Assembly: GCF_029846635.1 (NCBI RefSeq)
Contig: NZ_JARVTG010000001.1
Coordinates: 1,394,501-1,458,500, forward strand
Direction of reading: 5' to 3'
From: Pokkaliibacter sp. MBI-7
GTDB taxonomy: Bacteria; Pseudomonadota; Gammaproteobacteria; Pseudomonadales; Balneatricaceae
DNA: 64,000 nt
Within the stretch, counting starts at the first letter, position 1; each line of letters opens with the position of its first letter. Below the pieces are notes generated by a model. It ran no database searches, was not told the DNA's origin, and saw only the letters and a list, made by a program, of their open reading frames with translations. The translations under genes and the position numbers were made by a program. This document shows, one piece after another, positions 1 through 7,622 of this stretch.

Positions 1-163
1 GAGCTGCAAACACTACCTGGTTGTCTTCTTGAGAGACAACAACAGAAGAATGTACAGACAGGCTCAGCTGGCCATTTTTGCCTTTTACAGTCAGTTCCTG
101 ACCAGCCAGTTGAACTTCAACACCAGCAGGAACGACAACAGGCTTCTTAGCAACACGAGACAT
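1..163 (-). CDS. rplF: 50S ribosomal protein L6, N-terminal part
   Basis: L6 of the large ribosomal subunit. Only the first 54 residues are present; the gene runs off the left edge of the window. The start reads MSRVAKKPV and is followed by the L6 strand pattern (VPAGVEVQL, LTVKGKNGQLS). The ATG at 163 has a strong ribosome site (AAGGAGG, 7 bases upstream). It follows rpsH by 12 bases, the expected spc-operon order. Confidence 0.93.
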   Translation of the reverse strand, partial: MSRVAKKPVVVPAGVEVQLAGQELTVKGKNGQLSLSVHSSVVVSQEDNQVVFAA

Positions 164-175
164 CTCACAACCTCC

Positions 176-568
176 TTAGAATACTGTGCAGATGACTTCG
201 CCACCCACGCCAGCGGCGCGAGCTGCACGATCGGTCATCACACCTTTGGAGGTGGAAACGATAGCAATACCCAAACCGCCTTCTACCTTGGGCAGATCAC
301 TGCGGCTCTTGTATTGACGCAGACCAGGACGACTTACACGCTTGATATGCTCAATAACGGGTTTGCCTTCATAGTACTTAAGGTCAATAGTAAGACTGGG
401 TTTTACATTTTCATCTACTTTGTAGTCAGCAATGTAGCCTTCGTCTTTCAACACTTTGGCTACCGCTACCTTCAGCTTAGATGAGGGCATGGTCACAGCG
501 GCATGGTTAGCCATGTGAGCATTGCGAATACGGGTAACCATATCCGCTAGGGTATCTTGCATACTCAT
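176..568 (-). CDS. rpsH: 30S ribosomal protein S8
   Basis: S8 binds the central domain of 16S rRNA early in small-subunit assembly; in E. coli it also represses spc-operon translation by binding the rplE start region. The 130-residue translation starts MSMQDTLADMVTRIRNA and ends GVGGEVICTVF, both hallmark S8 segments, and the length is that of the family. It lies between rpsN and rplF. AGGAG lies 9 bases before the ATG. I could not identify an S8-binding leader hairpin by eye. Confidence 0.97.
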   Translation of the reverse strand: MSMQDTLADMVTRIRNAHMANHAAVTMPSSKLKVAVAKVLKDEGYIADYKVDENVKPSLTIDLKYYEGKPVIEHIKRVSRPGLRQYKSRSDLPKVEGGLGIAIVSTSKGVMTDRAARAAGVGGEVICTVF

Positions 569-620
569 TAAAATTAACTCCTGAAAACTATTGTGCAGCT
601 GGGTTTGGCTCGCAAACCGC

Positions 621-926
621 TTACCAACTAGCTTTCTTCAAGCCTGGCACATCACCACGCATTGCCGCTTCACGCAGCATAATACGTGACAGACCAAACT
701 TGCGATAAACTCCGTGAGGACGGCCTGTCAGCTGGCAGCGACGCTGCTGACGAACAGGACTAGCATCACGTGGCAGCTTCTGCAGAGCTACCAGAGCATC
801 CCAACGGTCATCGTCAGAAGTAGCCGGATTGGCAATAATTGCCTTCAGTTCAGCACGCTTGGCGGCGTGCTTGGCAACGGTCTCAGTTCGCTTTGCTTCG
901 CGATTTTTCATACTGATTTTAGCCAT
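621..926 (-). CDS. rpsN: 30S ribosomal protein S14, long zinc-free form
   Basis: S14 of the small-subunit head. At 101 residues it is the long form typical of proteobacteria. The C-terminal part (RRCQLTGRPHGVYRKFGLSR) has one cysteine instead of the four-cysteine zinc knuckle of the short form, so it should be zinc independent. It sits between rplE (14 bases) and rpsH in the spc cluster. Confidence 0.97.
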   Translation of the reverse strand: MAKISMKNREAKRTETVAKHAAKRAELKAIIANPATSDDDRWDALVALQKLPRDASPVRQQRRCQLTGRPHGVYRKFGLSRIMLREAAMRGDVPGLKKASW

Positions 927-940
927 GGTTCACGCCTCCA

Positions 941-1480
941 TTACTTACGGAACGGGAAGTTCAGAGCAGCGAGAAGGGCACGACCTTCATCGTTGGTCAC
1001 TGCTGTTGTGGTAATAGTGATGTCCATACCACGCAGCTTATCCACCTTGTCATATTCGATTTCGGGGAAAATGATCTGCTCTTTAACACCCATGCTGTAG
1101 TTGCCACGACCGTCGAAGGACTTACCATTAAGACCACGGAAGTCACGGATACGTGGAACAGCGATATCAATCAGACGATCCAGGAATTCCCACATACGTT
1201 CGCCGCGCAGAGTTACCTTGCAGCCGATGGGCCAACCTTCACGAATTTTGAAACCAGCAACGGATTTACGCGCCAGCGTTACCACAGGCTTCTGACCACT
1301 GATTGCAGTCATATCTGCAACCGCGCTCTCGATCTGTTTCTTGTCACCTACAGCCTCACCCACACCCATGTTCAGAGTGATCTTGGTGATGCGAGGAACC
1401 TGCATCGGGTTGTCGTAACCAAACTGCTCAGTCAGTTTGGCCACCACTTCTTTCTTGTACAGCTCTTTCAAGCGTGACAT
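941..1480 (-). CDS. rplE: 50S ribosomal protein L5
   Basis: L5 binds 5S rRNA in the central protuberance. The 179 residues match the E. coli length, with typical segments RITKITLNMGVGEAV, GFKIREGWPIGCKVTLRG and FPEIEYDKVDKLRGMDI. I place the start at the ATG at 1480 (MSRLKELYKK) because AAGGAG lies 7 bases upstream. An in-frame TTG at 1486 would fall directly against that ribosome site. Confidence 0.96.
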   Translation of the reverse strand: MSRLKELYKKEVVAKLTEQFGYDNPMQVPRITKITLNMGVGEAVGDKKQIESAVADMTAISGQKPVVTLARKSVAGFKIREGWPIGCKVTLRGERMWEFLDRLIDIAVPRIRDFRGLNGKSFDGRGNYSMGVKEQIIFPEIEYDKVDKLRGMDITITTTAVTNDEGRALLAALNFPFRK

Positions 1481-1491
1481 GGCCAAACTCC

Positions 1492-1809
1492 TTAAGCACC
1501 AATAATTTCTTGAGTGGACTTGAACACACGCACTTTGCTTCCATCCTCAAGGATCTTGAAGCCTACGCGGTCGCCCTTACCACTCTTTGGATTGAAGATA
1601 GCAACATTAGAAGTTGCGATTCCCGCTTCCTTCTCAACGATACCACCTGATTGGTTCAGAAGCGGGTTAGGCTTCTGGTGCTTTTTGACCATGTTGATGC
1701 CAGAAACGATGAGACGATCATCTTTCAGAACGGCCAGCACTTTACCGCGCTTGCCTTTATCTTTACCGGCGATAACGATTACTTCATCGTCACGTCTAAT
1801 TTTACGCAT
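1492..1809 (-). CDS. rplX: 50S ribosomal protein L24
   Basis: L24 initiates large-subunit assembly at the 5' end of 23S rRNA. The N-terminal KOW motif is visible (DDEVIVIAGKDKGKRGKVL), followed by VSGINMVKKHQKPNP. Its 105 residues fit the family. It ends 11 bases before rplE and is downstream of rplN in normal spc order. Confidence 0.97.
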   Translation of the reverse strand: MRKIRRDDEVIVIAGKDKGKRGKVLAVLKDDRLIVSGINMVKKHQKPNPLLNQSGGIVEKEAGIATSNVAIFNPKSGKGDRVGFKILEDGSKVRVFKSTQEIIGA

Positions 1810-1844
1810 AGTTCCAGTATCCTTTCCTACTACCTTCTCGTGCC

Positions 1845-2213
1845 TTATAGCACTTCAGGAGCCAGGGAAATGATTTTCATGAATTTTTCACCACGCAGCT
1901 CGCGCGTTACCGGCCCAAAAATACGTGTACCGATCGGCTCAAGCTTGTTATTCAACAGCACGGCAGAATTCACATCAAAACGAATCAGAGAACCGTCAGA
2001 ACGGCGCACGCCCTTCTTGGTGCGAACAACCACTGCGTTCATCACCTGTCCCTTCTTCACCTTACCGCGAGGAATAGCTTCCTTTACGGTTACTTTTACA
2101 ATGTCACCAATTCCAGCGTAGCGACGGTGTGAACCGCCCAACACCTTGATACATTGCACACGCTTGGCACCGCTGTTGTCAGCGACGTCCAGCATACTTT
2201 CTGTCTGAATCAT
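1845..2213 (-). CDS. rplN: 50S ribosomal protein L14
   Basis: L14 lies at the subunit interface of the 50S particle. The 122-residue sequence begins MIQTESMLDVADNSGAKRVQ and contains GDIVKVTVKEAIPRGKVKKG, both diagnostic. It is the first gene of the spc group. An 86-base gap carrying a long hairpin separates it from rpsQ, and TGGAG lies before the ATG. Confidence 0.97.
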   Translation of the reverse strand: MIQTESMLDVADNSGAKRVQCIKVLGGSHRRYAGIGDIVKVTVKEAIPRGKVKKGQVMNAVVVRTKKGVRRSDGSLIRFDVNSAVLLNNKLEPIGTRIFGPVTRELRGEKFMKIISLAPEVL

Positions 2214-2230
2214 GGTCTACTCCACATAGA

Positions 2231-2276
2231 CAAAACAGCACTTATCCCATCAGGTCATTCCTGACGGGATAAGCAC
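2231..2276 (-). terminator. Long hairpin with T run at the S10/spc boundary
   Basis: On the minus strand, arms 2276-2260 and 2254-2238 pair over 17 positions, including some G-T wobbles, around a 5-base loop. A short TGTTTTG tract follows. It lies exactly between rpsQ, last gene of the classical S10 operon, and rplN, first gene of spc. The ribosome site of rplN lies just past it. The T tract is short, so it may act as a partial terminator, attenuator or processing site. Confidence 0.55.
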
Positions 2277-2299
2277 AGAGGAGCAAAAGAGCCGAGATT

Positions 2300-2557
2300 T
2301 TACACCTTCGCGGCGCGCTCTTCAATCTTAACCAGCTTCCAAGTTTTAGTCTTTGAAAAAGGACGTGTTTCTTGGATGGTTACCAGATCACCAATCTGAC
2401 ACTCATTAGTTTCATCATGAGCTTTCAGCTTGGTTGAGCGCTTCACATACTTGCCGTAAATCGGGTGCTTTACTTTACGCTCAATCAGGACAGTGATGGT
2501 TTTATCCATCTTGTCGCTGATAACCCGACCGGTCTCAGTGCGAATTACTTTTTCCAT
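2300..2557 (-). CDS. rpsQ: 30S ribosomal protein S17
   Basis: S17 is a primary 16S rRNA binding protein with an OB fold. The 85 residues include TGRVISDKMDKTITVLIERK, HPIYGKYVKRSTKLKAHDE and IQETRPFSKTKTWKL, all standard S17 signatures. It starts one base after the rpmC stop and is probably translationally coupled to it. It is the last gene before the boundary hairpin at 2231-2276. Confidence 0.97.
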   Translation of the reverse strand: MEKVIRTETGRVISDKMDKTITVLIERKVKHPIYGKYVKRSTKLKAHDETNECQIGDLVTIQETRPFSKTKTWKLVKIEERAAKV

Positions 2558-2558
2558 C

Positions 2559-2750
2559 TTAGTTACCAGCCTTCTCGTTCAGCACCGTCTTTACACGGCT
2601 GATGTCGCGACGGACATTGCCGAGCAAGTGAGTCTGAGCCAGCTGCCCAGAAGCTTTCTGCATACGCAGGTTGAACTGGTCTTTCAGCAGACCCAGCAAC
2701 ACCTGCTGCAGCTCAGCTACGGATTTATCACGCAGTTCTGCAGTTTTCAT
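2559..2750 (-). CDS. rpmC: 50S ribosomal protein L29
   Basis: L29 lies near the peptide exit tunnel and helps form the docking site for targeting factors. The protein is 63 residues, helical, with the typical core KDQFNLRMQKASGQL. Its start overlaps the rplP stop by one base (TAATG), indicating coupled translation. Confidence 0.96.
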   Translation of the reverse strand: MKTAELRDKSVAELQQVLLGLLKDQFNLRMQKASGQLAQTHLLGNVRRDISRVKTVLNEKAGN

Positions 2751-3163
2751 TACATTACCGTCCGCTTAACAAAGGTGGTTTCAACCGGAAGCTTGGCAGC
2801 TGCCAGAGCGAAAGCCTCCTGAGCCAGGGACTCAGCAACACCTTCCATCTCGAACAGAACCTTGCCAGGCTGAACTTCAGCCACCCAGTATTCCACGCTA
2901 CCTTTACCACTACCCATACGCACTTCAAGAGGCTTCTCGGTAATGGGTTTGTCGGGGAATACACGGATCCAAATCTTACCACCACGTTTTACGTGACGGG
3001 TCATTGCGCGACGAGCCGCTTCAATCTGACGAGCAGTGATACGGCCGCGCTCAGTCGTCTTCAAACCAAAGTCGCCGAAGCTGACTTTGTTTCCGCGCAG
3101 CGCCAGGCCACGGTTACGACCTTTGTGCATTTTGCGGAATTTTGTACGCTTAGGTTGCAGCAT
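2750..3163 (-). CDS. rplP: 50S ribosomal protein L16
   Basis: L16 sits beside the A-site tRNA on the 50S subunit. The 137-residue translation begins MLQPKRTKFRKMHKGRNRG and has VSFGDFGLKTTERGRITARQ and KGSVEYWVAEVQPGKVLFE. The length equals the usual one. It follows rpsC by 17 bases and overlaps rpmC by one base. Confidence 0.97.
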   Translation of the reverse strand: MLQPKRTKFRKMHKGRNRGLALRGNKVSFGDFGLKTTERGRITARQIEAARRAMTRHVKRGGKIWIRVFPDKPITEKPLEVRMGSGKGSVEYWVAEVQPGKVLFEMEGVAESLAQEAFALAAAKLPVETTFVKRTVM

Positions 3164-3180
3164 GGGACGTATCCTCTACC

Positions 3181-3861
3181 TTACTTGCCTTTCTTCTTAG
3201 GCGCGTTTTTCTCGGCACGTACCTGTTCGATACCACCCAGAACCTCACCCTTGAAGATCCACACTTTCACACCGATCACACCATAAGTGGTGTGTGCTTC
3301 GGCAGTGTTGTAGTCGATGTCGGCACGCAAAGTGTGCAGAGGTACACGACCCTCGCGATACCATTCGGTACGCGCGATCTCAGCACCACCCAAACGACCA
3401 GAAACCTGAATCTTGATACCCTTGGCACCCAGACGCATTGCATTCTGAACCGCGCGCTTCATAGCACGACGGAACATAACACGACGCTCCAGCTGCTGCG
3501 CTACTGACTGTGCAGTCAGCTTAGCATCCAGCTCAGGCTTACGAATTTCTTCGATGTTGATATGGACTGGAACGCCCATCATGCCAGAAATATCCTGACG
3601 CAGTTTTTCAACATCTTCACCTTTCTTGCCAATCACGATACCGGGACGAGCAGTATGAATGGTGATACGAGCGTTGTTTGCAGGACGCTCGATTTCAATA
3701 CGGCTAACAGATGCCGCTTTCAGCTTGTCTTCCAGATACTTGCGCACCTGAAGATCGTTCAGCAGCTTCTTGGCATATTCGCCACGACCGGCGTACCACA
3801 CAGAGGTGTGATCCTTGGTGACACCCAGTCGGTAGCCTGTAGGATGTACTTTCTGACCCAT
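3181..3861 (-). CDS. rpsC: 30S ribosomal protein S3
   Basis: S3 forms part of the mRNA entry channel. The 226 residues show the KH-domain segment GIVIGKKGEDVEKLRQDI and the C-terminal RLGGAEIARTEWYREGRVPL, followed by a basic tail (EKNAPKKKGK). Its length is close to that of the Pseudomonas and E. coli proteins. It lies 12 bases after rplV. Confidence 0.97.
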   Translation of the reverse strand: MGQKVHPTGYRLGVTKDHTSVWYAGRGEYAKKLLNDLQVRKYLEDKLKAASVSRIEIERPANNARITIHTARPGIVIGKKGEDVEKLRQDISGMMGVPVHINIEEIRKPELDAKLTAQSVAQQLERRVMFRRAMKRAVQNAMRLGAKGIKIQVSGRLGGAEIARTEWYREGRVPLHTLRADIDYNTAEAHTTYGVIGVKVWIFKGEVLGGIEQVRAEKNAPKKKGK

Positions 3862-3873
3862 GACGGTGTCTCC

Positions 3874-4206
3874 TTAACGCTCAGCGACCTTGATGGTGAT
3901 GTGGCAGGTGCGCTTCAGGATGCGATCTGCACGACCTTTCGCACGCGGCATGATGCGCTTCATAGTAGGACCTTCATCAACCATGATGGTCGCCACTTTC
4001 AGCTCATCAACATCAGCACCTTCGTTGTGCTCAGCGTTAGCAACGGCAGACTCCAGCACTTTCTTGACAATCTGAGCACCTTTTTTGGTGCTGAAAGCCA
4101 AAATATTCAGCGCTTCATCAATGCCCTTGCCACGGATCAAATCAGCGACCAGGCGGGCTTTCTGTGCAGAAAGGCGCGCGCCAGTCAGCTTAGCTACAGC
4201 TTCCAT
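3874..4206 (-). CDS. rplV: 50S ribosomal protein L22
   Basis: L22 lines the peptide exit tunnel; its extended loop is where some macrolide-resistance changes arise. The 110 residues contain SAQKARLVADLIRGK and the loop segment GPTMKRIMPRAKGRADRIL, the latter intact. Family length is 110. It lies between rpsS and rpsC. Confidence 0.97.
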   Translation of the reverse strand: MEAVAKLTGARLSAQKARLVADLIRGKGIDEALNILAFSTKKGAQIVKKVLESAVANAEHNEGADVDELKVATIMVDEGPTMKRIMPRAKGRADRILKRTCHITIKVAER

Positions 4207-4221
4207 GGTTTACTCCTTTCT

Positions 4222-4497
4222 TTACCGTTTAGCCTTCTTGTCTGCTGCGTGACCTTTGAAGGTACGTGTAGCAGCAAACTCACCCAACTTATGACCCACC
4301 ATGTCTTCGGTGACGAACACCGGTACGTGCTGGCGACCATTATGGACTGCAATAGTCAACCCTACGAATTGAGGGAAGATAGTAGAGCGACGCGACCAGG
4401 TTTTGATTGGACGCTTTTCGCCCTTCTCTACTGCAGCCTCTACCTTCTTCAGCAAATGAAGGTCGATAAAAGGACCTTTCTTAAGTGAACGTGGCAC
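4222..4497 (-). CDS. rpsS: 30S ribosomal protein S19
   Basis: S19 is in the small-subunit head and contacts S13. The 91-residue protein begins MPRSLKKGPFIDLHLLKKVE and contains TWSRRSTIFPQFVGLTIAVH and GHKLGEFAATRTFKGHA, all typical. Gaps to rplB and rplV are under 20 bases. Confidence 0.97.
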   Translation of the reverse strand: MPRSLKKGPFIDLHLLKKVEAAVEKGEKRPIKTWSRRSTIFPQFVGLTIAVHNGRQHVPVFVTEDMVGHKLGEFAATRTFKGHAADKKAKR

Positions 4498-4514
4498 AGC
4501 TGTTTCCTCTTAAA

Positions 4515-5342
4515 TTACTTGGCAGTGCGACGGCGCACGATCATTTTAGTGGTGCGCTTGTTCTTGCGAGTCTTGTAACCCTTGGTTGGAACGCCCCATG
4601 GAGTAACTGGGTGACGGCCACCAGAGGTACGACCTTCACCACCACCATGCGGGTGATCTACAGGGTTCATCGCCACACCACGAACGGTGGGACGAACACC
4701 ACGCCAACGAGAAGCACCAGCTTTACCCAGATTACGCAGGCTATGCTCAGAGTTGCCCACTTCACCCAGGGTCGCACGGCAGTCGATGTGCACTTTGCGC
4801 ATTTCGCCAGAACGCAGACGCAGAGTCGCATACTGACCTTCACGAGCAACAAGCTGTGCAGCAGCACCAGCAGAACGGCCCAGCTGAGCACCTTTACCAG
4901 GCTTCAGCTCGATACAGTGAACAGTGCTACCAACGGGAATGTTACGCAGTTGCAAAGCGTTACCCGCTTTGATTGGCGCGTCCACACCAGACTGGATTTT
5001 GTCGCCAGCTTTTACACCCTTGGGAGCAATGATATAGCGACGCTCACCATCAGCGTACTTCAACAGCGCCAGATGCGCAGAGCGGTTAGGATCATATTCC
5101 AGACGCTCTACAACAGCAGGGATACCATCCTTGCTACGTTTGAAGTCAACCAGACGGTAATGACGCTTGTGACCACCACCAATATGGCGAGTAGTGATAC
5201 GACCGTTGTTGTTACGACCGCCAGACTTACTCAGCTGCTCAACCAGAGGAGCATAGGGAGCACCCTTATGCAGATCTTGGTTAACAACCTTTACTACGTG
5301 GCGACGGCCAGCAGAGGTCGGTTTACATTTAACGATTGCCAT
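4515..5342 (-). CDS. rplB: 50S ribosomal protein L2
   Basis: L2 is needed for subunit association and peptidyl transfer. The 275 residues include the conserved MNPVDHPHGGGEGR loop with the essential histidine region, the N-terminal segment PTSAGRRHVVKVV, and the basic tail KTRKNKRTTKMIVRRR. It lies between rplW and rpsS in standard S10 order. Confidence 0.98.
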   Translation of the reverse strand: MAIVKCKPTSAGRRHVVKVVNQDLHKGAPYAPLVEQLSKSGGRNNNGRITTRHIGGGHKRHYRLVDFKRSKDGIPAVVERLEYDPNRSAHLALLKYADGERRYIIAPKGVKAGDKIQSGVDAPIKAGNALQLRNIPVGSTVHCIELKPGKGAQLGRSAGAAAQLVAREGQYATLRLRSGEMRKVHIDCRATLGEVGNSEHSLRNLGKAGASRWRGVRPTVRGVAMNPVDHPHGGGEGRTSGGRHPVTPWGVPTKGYKTRKNKRTTKMIVRRRTAK

Positions 5343-5356
5343 GACCAGAATCCCCC

Positions 5357-5653
5357 TTACTCAGCGCCAACGAAGTCAATATCATGACCTTCAGCCAGAC
5401 GCACATAAGCCTTACGGATATTGGCGCGACGGCCCAGACCACGAGCAGTACGCTTGGTCTTGCCTTTGGCATTCAGCACGTTGACCTTTTCAACTTTGAC
5501 GTTGAACAGCTCTTCTACGGCTTTCTTGATCTCAACACGGGTCGCGTCCTGAGTCACACGGAATACAACCTGCTGCGCGCCTTCGGCTACGATGGTTGCT
5601 TTCTCGGAGATGTGTGGACCGAGCAGAATTTTGAAGATGCGCTCTTGGTTCAT
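5357..5653 (-). CDS. rplW: 50S ribosomal protein L23
   Basis: L23 surrounds the exit tunnel and is the main docking point for trigger factor and SRP. The 98 residues start MNQERIFKILLGPHISEKAT and contain VEELFNVKVEKVNVLN, typical of L23. Its start overlaps the rplD stop by four bases, pointing to translational coupling. Confidence 0.97.
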   Translation of the reverse strand: MNQERIFKILLGPHISEKATIVAEGAQQVVFRVTQDATRVEIKKAVEELFNVKVEKVNVLNAKGKTKRTARGLGRRANIRKAYVRLAEGHDIDFVGAE

Positions 5654-6255
5654 CCCAGCAACTCCTCAAACTTTTTCAGAGCAGGAACAGTTACCAGAAC
5701 CTTTTGGTGACCTACCAGAGAGACTGGATCAACACCAGCCACATCACGCACGTCAACGTGAGGCAGGTTACGAGCGGCCAGGTACAGATTCTGCTCGACG
5801 CTATCAGACACGACCAGTACATCATTGAGACCCAAGGTTTCGAGCTGAGCTACGAACGCCTTAGTTTTTGGGGTTTCAACTTTCAGGTCTTCGACAACTA
5901 CCAGACGCTCCTGACGAACCAGTTCAGACAGGATGCAACGAATAGCTGCACGATACATTTTTTTGTTAACTTTCTGCTCGTAGTTACGAGGACTGTGAGC
6001 GAAAGTCACACCACCGCTACGCCACAGAGGGCTATTGGTGGAACCAACACGGGCACGACCAGTACCCTTCTGGCGCCATGGCTTCATGCCACCGCCACTT
6101 ACTTCAGAGCGAGACAGGCTAGCTTTGCTACCTTGGCGAGCAGCAGCCAAGTAGGCTGTTACAACCTGGTGTACCAATGCTTCGTTGAATTCTTTTCCGA
6201 AGGTCAGCTCGGACACTTCAACCGTACCTTGAGCTCCGGCAATAGTCAGATTCAT
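5650..6255 (-). CDS. rplD: 50S ribosomal protein L4
   Basis: L4 is an early assembly protein and tunnel constituent. In E. coli it also represses its own operon through the S10 leader. Signatures include RSEVSGGGMKPWRQKGTGRA and GVTFAHSPRNYEQKVNKKM; length 201 is as in E. coli. Because the leader here appears short (see the rpsJ promoter), E. coli-style L4 attenuation is not evident. Confidence 0.97.
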   Translation of the reverse strand: MNLTIAGAQGTVEVSELTFGKEFNEALVHQVVTAYLAAARQGSKASLSRSEVSGGGMKPWRQKGTGRARVGSTNSPLWRSGGVTFAHSPRNYEQKVNKKMYRAAIRCILSELVRQERLVVVEDLKVETPKTKAFVAQLETLGLNDVLVVSDSVEQNLYLAARNLPHVDVRDVAGVDPVSLVGHQKVLVTVPALKKFEELLG

Positions 6256-6269
6256 TGCGTTAGCCCCCT

Positions 6270-6908
6270 TTAGGCGCGTGCTTTAACAGCTGGTTGAATA
6301 ATCAGGTCACCGCCGGTAGCACCAGGAACAGCACCCTTGACCAGCAGCAGATTGCGCTCAGCGTCAACGCGAACGATTTCCAGTGACTGAACGGTTACGC
6401 GCTCAGCACCCATGTGGCCTGCCATTTTCTTACCTTTGAAAACGCGACCGGGGGTCTGGCACTGACCGATTGAACCAGGCGCACGGTGAGAAACAGAGTT
6501 ACCGTGGGTAGCGTCTTGGCTCAGGAAGTTGTGGCGTTTAATACCACCCTGGAAGCCTTTACCCTTGGATTGGCCGGCAACGTCAATTTTCTGACCAGCT
6601 TCAAACTGAGCAACAGTCAGCTGATCGCCAACGTTGAAAGTCTGACCTTCTTGCAAACGGAATTCCCACAGACCACGACCCGCTTCAACACCAGCTTTGG
6701 CATAGTGACCAGCCAGCGGCTTGCTGACCAGAGAAGCACGACGTGAACCGGTAGTTACCTGTACAGCGGTGTAACCATCAGTTTCAACGGTTTTAACCTG
6801 GGTAACACGGTTGGGTTCCACTTCGATAACAGTGACAGGTACAGAAGCACCATCTTCGGTAAAAATGCGAGTCATGCCCGCTTTTCTTCCGATTACACCA
6901 ATTGTCAT
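6270..6908 (-). CDS. rplC: 50S ribosomal protein L3
   Basis: L3 is one of the two assembly initiators of the 50S subunit and reaches the peptidyl-transferase centre. The core KGFQGGIKRHNF and SHRAPGSIGQCQTPGRVFKG is intact. I choose the ATG at 6908 (MTIGVIGRKAGMTRIF, 212 residues), which is the family N-terminus and has AGAGGT upstream; frames extending to 6944 lack this. A 101-base gap separates it from rpsJ. Confidence 0.96.
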   Translation of the reverse strand: MTIGVIGRKAGMTRIFTEDGASVPVTVIEVEPNRVTQVKTVETDGYTAVQVTTGSRRASLVSKPLAGHYAKAGVEAGRGLWEFRLQEGQTFNVGDQLTVAQFEAGQKIDVAGQSKGKGFQGGIKRHNFLSQDATHGNSVSHRAPGSIGQCQTPGRVFKGKKMAGHMGAERVTVQSLEIVRVDAERNLLLVKGAVPGATGGDLIIQPAVKARA

Positions 6909-7009
6909 TTCAGTAATACCTCTAATGTGTACGGGGCTCATCACCCTCTATGGCTGCTCAATGACGAGCATTCCACGGCGCAGCGCACCAGTAGCAAAGC
7001 AGCTAGGAA

Positions 7010-7321
7010 TTAACCCAGGCTGATCTGTACGTCGACACCTGCAGCCAGGTCCAGCTTCATCAGCGCATCAACTGTTTTTTCAGTTGGATCGACAATGTCG
7101 AGGACACGTTTAAAAGTACGAATTTCGTACTGATCGCGAGCGTCTTTGTTCACGTGCGGAGAAATTAGCACAGTGAAACGCTCTTTACGGGTAGGAAGCG
7201 GGATAGGACCACGCACCTGAGCGCCAGTCCGCTTAGCAGTCTCAACGATCTCCTGAGCGGAAGAGTCGATCAGGCGGTGATCAAACGCTTTCAACCGAAT
7301 GCGAATTTTCTGGTTTTGCAT
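7010..7321 (-). CDS. rpsJ: 30S ribosomal protein S10
   Basis: S10 is part of the 30S head and, as NusE, of the antitermination complex with NusB. The 103 residues start MQNQKIRIRLKAFDHRLID and include RTGAQVRGPIPLPTRKERF. The ATG at 7321 matches the universal N-terminus, with GGAG upstream; an upstream in-frame ATG at 7366 is ignored. It is the promoter-proximal gene of the operon, about 60 bases from the -10 box. Confidence 0.97.
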   Translation of the reverse strand: MQNQKIRIRLKAFDHRLIDSSAQEIVETAKRTGAQVRGPIPLPTRKERFTVLISPHVNKDARDQYEIRTFKRVLDIVDPTEKTVDALMKLDLAAGVDVQISLG

Positions 7322-7380
7322 GTTGATCACAGCTCCAATTCGAACGGCATTGCCGGTTCCCTTCAAAAAAAGGGTACGGA

Positions 7381-7409
7381 ATTATACGCCGCACCCTCCT
7401 CACAAGCAA
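7381..7409 (-). promoter_or_regulatory. Promoter of the S10 operon
   Basis: On the minus strand TTGCTT (7409-7404) and TATAAT (7386-7381) are separated by exactly 17 bases. The -10 is a perfect consensus. Transcription would begin near 7374, giving a leader of only about 50 bases to the rpsJ ATG. The leader contains a run of T and one short GC inverted repeat but no long structured element. Confidence 0.75.
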
Positions 7410-7482
7410 GACGAAACAAAGCCCGGGGCCGCCGTCGGACGCCAGATATATTGCATGGAGGAGTCAATCTGAAGGGGGTGAA

Positions 7483-7513
7483 CAAAAATCAGGGCCACCC
7501 TACTGGCGACCCT
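7483..7513 (-). terminator. Intrinsic terminator after the TetR gene
   Basis: Read on the minus strand, arms 7513-7505 and 7499-7491 form a 9-pair stem (two G-T wobbles) around a 5-base loop, followed by GATTTTTG. The wobbles make it work only on the minus strand. It lies 110 bases beyond the tetR stop and 74 bases before the S10 promoter -35, so it insulates the ribosomal operon. Confidence 0.6.
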
Positions 7514-7622
7514 ATTTTGTACAGGGGCGGCATTATCACGCAAACACCGCAGATGGTCAAATATTATCCAGCATATTTGCTGACTTTTTTAGCGTAGAGC
7601 AATACCGCTTCGTGGCGAGCGA

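Noticed and set aside
3562..5387. Long open frames on the plus strand opposite rpsC-rplW
   Set aside because: They mirror highly expressed ribosomal genes in other frames, lack ribosome sites and show no recognisable domain.
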